NCBI GenBank assembly: GCA_002428805.1
Contig: DIXX01000067.1
Coordinates: 1 to 9,102 of the forward strand
DNA from: Cetobacterium sp. UBA6069
Lineage (GTDB): Bacteria; Fusobacteriota; Fusobacteriia; Fusobacteriales; Fusobacteriaceae
Reading direction: 5' to 3'
DNA: 9,102 nucleotides
Shown: piece by piece, positions 1 through 5,730 of the stretch
Layout of the letters: every line of letters starts with the position of its first letter
How positions within the stretch are numbered: the stretch's first letter is position 1
The notes under the pieces: generated by a model
Databases searched by the model: none
Seen by the model: the letters and a program-made list of their open reading frames with translations, nothing else
Told to the model about the DNA's origin: nothing
Program-made: the position numbers and the translations under genes

Positions 1-386
1 TCCCAGCTTAAAATTCCAATCGCTAAAGGTGTATTTTTACCTTTCATAAAAAGATATTTGTTATTTCCAGAAGTTATTGTTTGAGTTCCTTTCATCTCTC
101 CCTCTTCTGTCGTTGTAAACTCCTTAGATTCTGTCGTCGAAGAGATTCTAATTTTATGATATTCTGGCACTATAGTAAAACCTGGCCAAGTAGCACTCAC
201 TCCAGAAACAGATAAAGAACTAGGATGATCATACCCTTGAAGATTATTTGGAGGAACTACTCCATAAAGTACATCAAATGTTCCCGATATATCTCCCGTT
301 GATTTTGGAACAGGATTTATAAAGTTCAATGTCGCTGACTTTACCACTGGATTATTATTTTTCTGAACAACTATTTTTGGAAAAGC
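1..386 (-). repeat. Start of a possible fourth module (residue 1415 onward, partial)
   Basis: After module 3 the sequence restarts with AFPKIVVQKNN, resembling the YPKIIL and YPNIKIV strands that open modules 2 and 3, at a similar spacing (360 residues from P1057 to P1417). What follows is only weakly like the earlier sandwiches. It is rich in Ser, Thr, Gly and Pro, with a WPGFTIVPEYHK stretch. It may be a diverged fourth module or a distinct terminal domain. The window ends about 128 residues in. Confidence 0.45.
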
Positions 387-3300
387 CTTTGTTTCATCCG
401 CTAAAATATTTGCCTCCTCCAATTTAAATTTTTTCGATGCTAAGCTTTGAATACCTTTAATAGAATAGATATTATGATAGCCACTTGGTAGATTAGCACC
501 AGTTAAATCTTTTGTTGAATATGGTATCTCTACTCTATCTCCTGTTTGTGTAGCTGCATAAGCCAATATTTTATTTATATGCTCTTGATTCAATTTAACC
601 TCAAAATCAACTTGAACTCTATTATTTAATGCTGAACCTGTTGATAAAGATAATGGCGAATAACCTCCAACCGCTATATTTCTATTTGTCATATCACCTC
701 TATCGTAAACAAAAAACTTTTCAACATTTTGATAAGGAGTTTCTCTTATATTTACAGGAACTTCTACTCTTCCTTCAGTTCCTAAGTCTAAAATTGCTGT
801 TGGTATTTTATCTATTGGATTTAAAGGTCTATCTGTTGAAATTACCCAGCTCGGTCTATTTATTCCTATAACAGGAAACTTAGTTTTATCATCTACTAAC
901 TGAGTTATTTTTATCCAATTATCTGGATATTCAACTTTAGCATTCAACGGATTTCCATCTGTTGGAGCTAATACCACTATATCTCTTAAGCTTGAAGTTA
1001 CATCAAACTCTTTAGGTGAAACTGCTGCTGCTTCAATATTAAAAGCTATATCATAGTTTTGACGTTCTAAAGCATTCACTACTAAACGTTGATTTCCATT
1101 TACAGGGTCAAAATGCTTTATATTCAGAGTATAATTTCCTGGATTTGAAAAACTAAGAATTTCAAACTCAGGATATCTATCTACATATTTCACTCTCAAT
1201 ATAAGATAATTTTCACCATTAGTTAATGTCACATTATATGGTTCACTTTTTCCGTCTATTATACTTTTTATTGGCCCTCCATTTATATTAAACAAACTAT
1301 TATAATGTAGGGTCTTTAAATATCTATTTTTATCACTTGTTACTTTTACTCCTTCTTGAGTCACCCCGTTTTGATTAAATTTAATAACTTCTTTCTGGTT
1401 GCTAAGAACTTCTAAATTTAATTTTTCTTCTAATAAAGGTTTTACTATTTTTATATTGGGATAGTTTATACTTTCTATTTTTTGATTTCCAGAAGCTACT
1501 TCTCCATTTGTTACTGCACTATATTTTCCATCTTTCACCTCTCCTATAGAATAAGAGATTTGATTTTCTTTTGATATTTCACTCGCTGGTTTTAGTGTTA
1601 TGAATCTTTCAGGCTTACCTCTTAAAGAGGATATTATTTTATCTATATCCTCTAATTTTTGTATTTCCGCTTTCAATTTTACTTCAACACTTTCTAAACT
1701 ATTTTCCATAAATATTCCAATAGCAGTTGCTGGATCTCCTAACAAAATTTGAACTCCTCTTGGAGAGGCAAATCTTTCAAAAAACATTTTTAAAAGTAAA
1801 CTATTTTCTCCATCAGTAAATGTTGCCAATACATCCTCTCTTGGATTATTAGGATTAGTTATATCTGTGAATTTCCATCCCTTTACTCCATCTCTATCAC
1901 CTAATGCTAAGAACGGGAAAAACTCTTTATGGTTTACTAATCTAGTTTGCTGCATCAATATCGTTCCTAAATCATCATTCACTACTTTATATGTCTCTGA
2001 TTCTATGTCGTCTTCAATAACAAACTCTTTAATATCATTAACTCTTACCATTCTTGGATCTGGCAATTCAAAATCTTTTTCAACTATTATATTTAAAGTA
2101 TAATTCAATCTCTCTAATCCACTAGGCTCATAATGCTTTATATTTAAAGAATAAGTTCCAGCTTTTGGATAGTTCAATATTTTTAATATTGGATAACCAT
2201 TCTTATATTCTAAACTTAATTTTATTTCATTTGTACCATTTGTTAATGTTATCTCATTTACTTGTGAAGTTCCTGAGCTATCTATTGCACGCCCTGATGA
2301 TTCATCATTAATTTTAAACGTACTTTCAAAATGTAAACTTTTTAAATATTTTTTTGTATCAGAACTTAAATTCAAACCACTCATATTTACTCCACTTGAT
2401 CCAAAAATTATAGCTTTATCTAAATTAAAATCTTCAGATAAAGTCATTGATAAATTTTCTGATATACGAGGTTTTTTCAATATTATTTTAGGATAGTTTA
2501 GATACTCTATTTTTTTATCTGAGACTAAACTTGCATTTAAATCACTAATTGAAGGAGCTGAATACATACCTGTTGAAGTTTTTTGTCCAACTACATAAGA
2601 TATCTGTTCCTTAGAGTCTGATAAAGAATTTAAAGATATCTCATAGCTGTTTAAACCTCTAAATTTATTTAATAATGACTTCAATGTTGAATCTGAGTTT
2701 ATCTTTCCTTTTAATTTTGTTTCCATTTTTTCTCTTTGTGAATCTCCAAACGCACTCAAAACAGTTTCAGGATTACCTTTTTTTAATAAAACAACTGTTC
2801 CACCACCTGGATTTGTTATTTGAGTTGTTGTATCTGTAAAATACATTTGCATTGGAATAGTTTCTGCTATACTATCCGATTTATAATTTGTTTCAACTAT
2901 ATTTCTAGTTTGAAAAGATGTCACATTTTTCTGGAAGCTCCATCCATCCTCTGAATTAACTACCCCTTGCTTTCCTAAAGCTAAAGTTGGAAATGGATTA
3001 CTTTTATCTATCAAATCGCTTCCATTTCCTATTTGTTCTATTCCTAAAGTTCCAAAACTATATTCAATTCCTGAAGTTAAACTTTCTGTATCTTCAATTA
3101 TAATATCATTCAACGAAGATGTTCTATCCATAAGTTTTCTCAAAGGAACTATCGCTGCATTTATATTCAAAATATCCTCTCTTACTATGGTTCCAGTCGA
3201 ACTATTTGAATTTCTATGTGTTATCTTATATCTATAACTTTTTGTATTATCTAATGTTTTCATTTTCATACGTAGTTGACCTTCATTTCCTAAAAACGAT

Positions 3301-4628
3301 ATATCAACATCCGACATTCCTAAAGTTACTGTTGTATTAGCATTCGAGGCTCTTCCTGCTGAAACCGAACTTCCTATTGAGTTTCCATTACTATCTATCT
3401 GTTGTGCTGTTATAAACGTTCCAGATGTATATCCCAAACCATTTATAAAACTTTCTGTAAAGTTATTTTTTGTAACTTCTATTCCTGTTCTACTTGGAAG
3501 ACCATTAAAATCAAATGTAGTTTCTACTCCATCATATCCATTTAAATATTTTACCGTCGCCTCTTTTTTACTTATAATCCCACCATTAATTATTAAGGTA
3601 TGTTTTTTTATTTTAGATCCTGACGTATGAGTTATATTAAATGTATAGCTTTTTGGTCCCGAAGAATTAATCTGCTGAAATCTGAATCCCAATTGACCCT
3701 TTCTATAGTATTTAAAGGCAAAAACTTCATGATTTGGTGTATTTATACCAATTTGCAATTCTTGAGATTGATCGTATCCTTTTGAAGATGATACTTCTGA
3801 TGATGACCCACTTGTATTTTTGTAGGTAATTTTAATATCTGTTGATTCTAAAAAAGAGTTTATAAATCCATCTACCCCTGAATTAAAACCTGATTGCTTT
3901 ATAATTTCAACTTCATTAGAAGCTATATTTGTTACATTTCCACTTTCATTGTCTATTCCAGTATAATTTAAAGTTCCATCCAAGTTAAAAGTTAAAGTTT
4001 TACTCGCATATTCATTTATATCTTTACTCAAGTTTATAATAACTACTTTTTCTTCTATTGTAGATGCTATAGGTTCTACAGTATTTGAATCTTTCAGATC
4101 CAAACTATAAACTTTAGCAATAGATGAAGTGTTGTCCTCTTTAACTGTAATATATAATTTTTCTGGTTCATTTTCATAAGGAATTTTCAACATCTTTTTT
4201 CCTTTTAGCTCACTCACTTCATATGGAATCGTTTGTATCGATTTTCCAATTTTATTTTTTGTTTTACCAACTACCTCTCCACTACTTTCTAGAGATTCAC
4301 TTATTGATAAACTATATTTTTTTTCTAACTCCTCTACACTTTTAACCCCTTTTAAAGCTTGCTCTCTCTTTTGTGAAAAATCCACATAGATATCTTTGCT
4401 CTTTCTATCTATATATACCTCTTTTAAAGGTTCACTTTTTATTTTTGTAATCTCTATATTTAATTCCGCTGGTTTTGTTCTTCTAGGTAAAGCCTCTATT
4501 TTTTCTAATTCTGGTGCTATCTTATCTGAAAAATCAAACGTTTTTTGATTTGAAAATATAATTAAATTTGAGAATATAAAAAATATAATAAAAAAGAGCT
4601 TTTGGAAGCCCTTTAATCCTTTACTCAT
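1..4628 (-). CDS. Giant modular exported surface protein, C-terminus beyond window (partial)
   Basis: An open frame from ATG at 4628 runs without a stop to base 1, giving 1,542 residues, so the gene is 3'-incomplete. The start has a GGAGG site 3 nt upstream and overlaps the preceding stop (ATGA). Residues 1-26 form a signal peptide: basic start, long Phe/Ile core, likely cleavage after IIFS. Residues 27-356 are a divergent leader with a helix-prone stretch near 80-110 and one beta domain ending in SYTFNITH (H334). Tandem modules of 344-366 residues then begin near 357, 705, 1049 and 1415. Each full module has a start strand (YPKIIL/YPNIKIV-like in the later copies), a beta-sandwich ending YxxxIxH (H471, H832, H1172), an FPxLALG-like motif followed by Trp (F546, F904, F1251), and a lysine-rich segment containing VKLK or similar (about 638, 984, 1345). 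I saw no cysteine in it. I do not recognise a named family. Its place after chaperone, usher and two small exported proteins suggests the surface adhesin or main fibre subunit. Because Fusobacteria often carry giant autotransporters and the C-terminus is not visible, a type V protein cannot be excluded. Confidence 0.9.
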   Translation of the reverse strand, partial: MSKGLKGFQKLFFIIFFIFSNLIIFSNQKTFDFSDKIAPELEKIEALPRRTKPAELNIEITKIKSEPLKEVYIDRKSKDIYVDFSQKREQALKGVKSVEELEKKYSLSISESLESSGEVVGKTKNKIGKSIQTIPYEVSELKGKKMLKIPYENEPEKLYITVKEDNTSSIAKVYSLDLKDSNTVEPIASTIEEKVVIINLSKDINEYASKTLTFNLDGTLNYTGIDNESGNVTNIASNEVEIIKQSGFNSGVDGFINSFLESTDIKITYKNTSGSSSEVSSSKGYDQSQELQIGINTPNHEVFAFKYYRKGQLGFRFQQINSSGPKSYTFNITHTSGSKIKKHTLIINGGIISKKEATVKYLNGYDGVETTFDFNGLPSRTGIEVTKNNFTESFINGLGYTSGTFITAQQIDSNGNSIGSSVSAGRASNANTTVTLGMSDVDISFLGNEGQLRMKMKTLDNTKSYRYKITHRNSNSSTGTIVREDILNINAAIVPLRKLMDRTSSLNDIIIEDTESLTSGIEYSFGTLGIEQIGNGSDLIDKSNPFPTLALGKQGVVNSEDGWSFQKNVTSFQTRNIVETNYKSDSIAETIPMQMYFTDTTTQITNPGGGTVVLLKKGNPETVLSAFGDSQREKMETKLKGKINSDSTLKSLLNKFRGLNSYEISLNSLSDSKEQISYVVGQKTSTGMYSAPSISDLNASLVSDKKIEYLNYPKIILKKPRISENLSMTLSEDFNLDKAIIFGSSGVNMSGLNLSSDTKKYLKSLHFESTFKINDESSGRAIDSSGTSQVNEITLTNGTNEIKLSLEYKNGYPILKILNYPKAGTYSLNIKHYEPSGLERLNYTLNIIVEKDFELPDPRMVRVNDIKEFVIEDDIESETYKVVNDDLGTILMQQTRLVNHKEFFPFLALGDRDGVKGWKFTDITNPNNPREDVLATFTDGENSLLLKMFFERFASPRGVQILLGDPATAIGIFMENSLESVEVKLKAEIQKLEDIDKIISSLRGKPERFITLKPASEISKENQISYSIGEVKDGKYSAVTNGEVASGNQKIESINYPNIKIVKPLLEEKLNLEVLSNQKEVIKFNQNGVTQEGVKVTSDKNRYLKTLHYNSLFNINGGPIKSIIDGKSEPYNVTLTNGENYLILRVKYVDRYPEFEILSFSNPGNYTLNIKHFDPVNGNQRLVVNALERQNYDIAFNIEAAAVSPKEFDVTSSLRDIVVLAPTDGNPLNAKVEYPDNWIKITQLVDDKTKFPVIGINRPSWVISTDRPLNPIDKIPTAILDLGTEGRVEVPVNIRETPYQNVEKFFVYDRGDMTNRNIAVGGYSPLSLSTGSALNNRVQVDFEVKLNQEHINKILAYAATQTGDRVEIPYSTKDLTGANLPSGYHNIYSIKGIQSLASKKFKLEEANILADETKAFPKIVVQKNNNPVVKSATLNFINPVPKSTGDISGTFDVLYGVVPPNNLQGYDHPSSLSVSGVSATWPGFTIVPEYHKIRISSTTESKEFTTTEEGEMKGTQTITSGNNKYLFMKGKNTPLAIGILSW
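387..1484 (-). repeat. Tandem protein module 3 of the giant protein (residues 1049-1414)
   Basis: The copy opens with QKIESINYPNIKIV, then has NRYLKTLHYNSLFNIN, VTLTNGENYLILRVKY and NYTLNIKH (H1172). The later half is more diverged: KFPVIGINRPSW (F1251) replaces FPxLALG, and FEVKLNQEHINK (around 1345) replaces the lysine-rich segment. A 13-base identity with module 2 (aatgctttatatt at 1112-1124 and 2132-2144) sits in the NIKH codons, a trace of shared origin at DNA level. Confidence 0.78.
1485..2516 (-). repeat. Tandem protein module 2 of the giant protein (residues 705-1048)
   Basis: The copy opens with KKIEYLNYPKIIL, then has KKYLKSLHFESTFKIN, LTNGTNEIKLSLEY and TYSLNIKH (H832), then FPFLALGDRDG (F904) with GWKF, then VEVKLKAEI (around 984) and QISYSIGEVKDGKYSA. 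It aligns clearly with module 3 across the beta-sandwich half and with module 1 across the FPxLALG and QISY half. Confidence 0.8.
2517..3560 (-). repeat. Tandem protein module 1 of the giant protein (residues 357-704)
   Basis: This is the first full copy of the roughly 350-residue module. It holds a start strand with KYLNGYDG, a beta-sandwich closing with SYRYKITH (H471), the motif FPTLALGKQG (F546) followed by DGWSF, and a lysine-rich helix-prone segment with TKLKGK (around 638) leading into QISYVVGQ. The order and spacing match modules 2 and 3, although sequence identity is low. It is the most divergent of the three full copies. Confidence 0.7.
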
Positions 4629-5164
4629 AATCCTCCCCCCTCGTTTTTATTTAACATTTCGTCTGGAAATACTGGTAAAATTTGTGGTTTATTTTCACTT
4701 TCAGGTTTAGGTTCAATCGGTTTAGTATTCACATTTACTAACGAGTATACTCCCATAACTATTGGTAATTGACCAACATACTCTCCCTCAATCACCTCTA
4801 TTTTTTCACCTTTATCAAGTTCTCTTCTATCTAAAATTGCATAAAACTTTATAAGTTCTCTCTCATTTTGAAGTATTATCTCATTTTGCTTTCTATCCAT
4901 ACCAACTCTTTCAACTTTTATCCATTTTTTTCTATTTGTCAAATTTACATAATCTGGAAACTTAAAAGTTATTCTTTTCCCTAAATCTTTTTCTTTATCT
5001 GTTGTATAAACCTCAACATGAGATACTGCTACTACTTGATTTGGTCCCACTTCAGTATGATTTATATCACGAAATCTAAGTGGTTCTACTATTTTTACTT
5101 TTATTTCACTAAAAGTGATTGAAAAGATAGTCATAAAGACTACCATAAATAACTTTTTTTTCAT
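4625..5164 (-). CDS. Small exported pilin-like protein with proline-rich tail (179 aa)
   Basis: ATG at 5164 lies 5 nt after a GAGGAGG site, and the stop TGA overlaps the next start. Residues 1-19 are a signal peptide (MKKK, hydrophobic core, likely cleavage after TFS). Residues 20-145 are predominantly beta-prone. The opening KVKIVEPLRFRDIN, the central YVNLTNRKKWIKVERV and the closing EGEYVGQLPIVMGVY resemble the order of strands in DUF4402-like pilin domains (PLxFGxI..., LTN..., GxYxGxxxVxVxY). That resemblance is from memory and weak. Residues 146-179 are a Pro/Lys/Glu-rich tail (KPIEPKPES) ending in EGGGL, whose codons carry the next gene's binding site. There are no cysteines. As the product is secreted and sits between the usher cluster and the giant gene, I infer a fibre subunit or an adaptor for the giant protein. 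The exact role is unknown. Confidence 0.85.
   Translation of the reverse strand: MKKKLFMVVFMTIFSITFSEIKVKIVEPLRFRDINHTEVGPNQVVAVSHVEVYTTDKEKDLGKRITFKFPDYVNLTNRKKWIKVERVGMDRKQNEIILQNERELIKFYAILDRRELDKGEKIEVIEGEYVGQLPIVMGVYSLVNVNTKPIEPKPESENKPQILPVFPDEMLNKNEGGGL
4632..4640 (-). promoter_or_regulatory. Ribosome binding site of the giant protein gene
   Basis: The minus strand reads GGGGGGAGG then ATT then the ATG at 4628. The G-run is also the coding sequence for the last residues (EGGGL) of the upstream 179-aa protein. This placement fixes the start codon and implies coupled translation. Confidence 0.8.
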
Positions 5165-5166
5165 GA

Positions 5167-5730
5167 CTACCTCCTCTCATTTAATTCAACAGTTATATAA
5201 ACCTTTTTTTTGTGAACACCTTCTCTAGTTATATTTTTACCGTCGATATATAAATAGTTATCTTTTACTACTTTTTTATTTATATATTTTGGTGAATATA
5301 TAAATGTATCTAATATTCCATCTCCATCAATATCTATCTCTGTTTCACTGTAGTTTAAAACATAGAAGTTTTGTTTATCCGGCTCTTTATTCATCTCTAA
5401 ATCGAATGGAATTGTCAACTCTTGATCATCAATTATAAGAGCTTTTATATCTACATCTGTTATAATTTCTAAAGGAACAACAGCATAAACTTTTGTATCT
5501 AAATTTATTGTGTAAGAATCCTCTAGTTTCCATTTCAATTCCTCTCCATTCGTATCAGTTGTAGATTCTTCTGTCGGCAAAGAGGGAATTATTGGAATCC
5601 CTGGTAGTAGATTTGGCTGACTCTCATAATCCTCTGGTAAAAGAGGCAAAGTCGTCGGTATATGAACCAACTCCTCTGCCATTATATTACAACTTAGAAG
5701 GACTAGGATTAGAACTAATAACTTTTTCAT
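5167..5730 (-). CDS. Small exported protein with Pro-rich N-terminus and Ca-type loop (187 aa)
   Basis: I start this gene at ATG 5730, not at the in-frame GTG 5745. The GGAGGAG site lies just upstream of the ATG, while the GTG would have none. Residues 1-18 are a signal peptide. Cleavage is either after IMA by signal peptidase I, or at C14 in LLSC as a lipoprotein; the short core before the cysteine leaves both open. Residues 19-58 are proline-rich (HIPTTLPLLP, LLPGIPIIPSLP). The remainder is beta-prone and contains DIDGDGILD (residues 133-141), the DxDxDGxxD arrangement of bacterial EF-hand-like Ca loops. I do not recognise a named family. Its start lies inside the end of the usher gene and it is followed 2 nt later by the 179-aa gene, so it is very probably made with the fibre machinery. 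It could be a subunit, an anchor or an accessory lipoprotein. Confidence 0.85.
   Translation of the reverse strand: MKKLLVLILVLLSCNIMAEELVHIPTTLPLLPEDYESQPNLLPGIPIIPSLPTEESTTDTNGEELKWKLEDSYTINLDTKVYAVVPLEIITDVDIKALIIDDQELTIPFDLEMNKEPDKQNFYVLNYSETEIDIDGDGILDTFIYSPKYINKKVVKDNYLYIDGKNITREGVHKKKVYITVELNERR
5170..5176 (-). promoter_or_regulatory. Ribosome binding site of the 179-aa protein gene
   Basis: GAGGAGG on the minus strand lies 5 nt before ATG 5164. It lies within the last codons (ERR, stop TAG) of the 187-aa gene, so the upstream ribosome runs over it just before terminating 2 nt short of the next start. Confidence 0.85.
5687..5730 (-). other. 44-nt overlap of usher 3' end with next gene
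   Basis: The usher frame continues past the start of the 187-aa gene and ends at 5687. The same 44 bases therefore encode the usher's last 14 residues plus stop in one frame and the start of a signal peptide in another. Both frames have support: continuity of the usher frame on one side, and a strong binding site plus signal peptide on the other. Confidence 0.8.

Noticed and set aside
629..871. Plus-strand open frame of 80 codons, with similar ones at 1867-2103, 5592-5789, 6807-7040 and 7713-8054
   Set aside because: All lie antisense inside well-supported minus-strand genes. They give low-complexity Leu/Ser/Phe-rich translations with no domain or operon logic, so they are shadows.
387..3560. 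Spaced repeats considered as a CRISPR array or DNA-level satellite
   Set aside because: The similarity is at protein level with a period of about 1.05 kb. Only short base identities such as a 13-mer remain, so these are duplicated protein domains.
4550..4620. AT-rich, T-run sequence with short inverted pieces near the giant gene's start, considered as a terminator or promoter
   Set aside because: It is the signal-peptide coding region (Phe/Ile-rich). I found no stable GC-rich stem followed by a T-run on the minus strand, and the 4-nt overlap argues against a break in the transcript.
1..4628. Giant frame considered as a pseudogene or several frameshifted genes
   Set aside because: One frame stays open for 1,542 codons, with consistent motifs and module spacing throughout. 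It is simply cut by the window edge.
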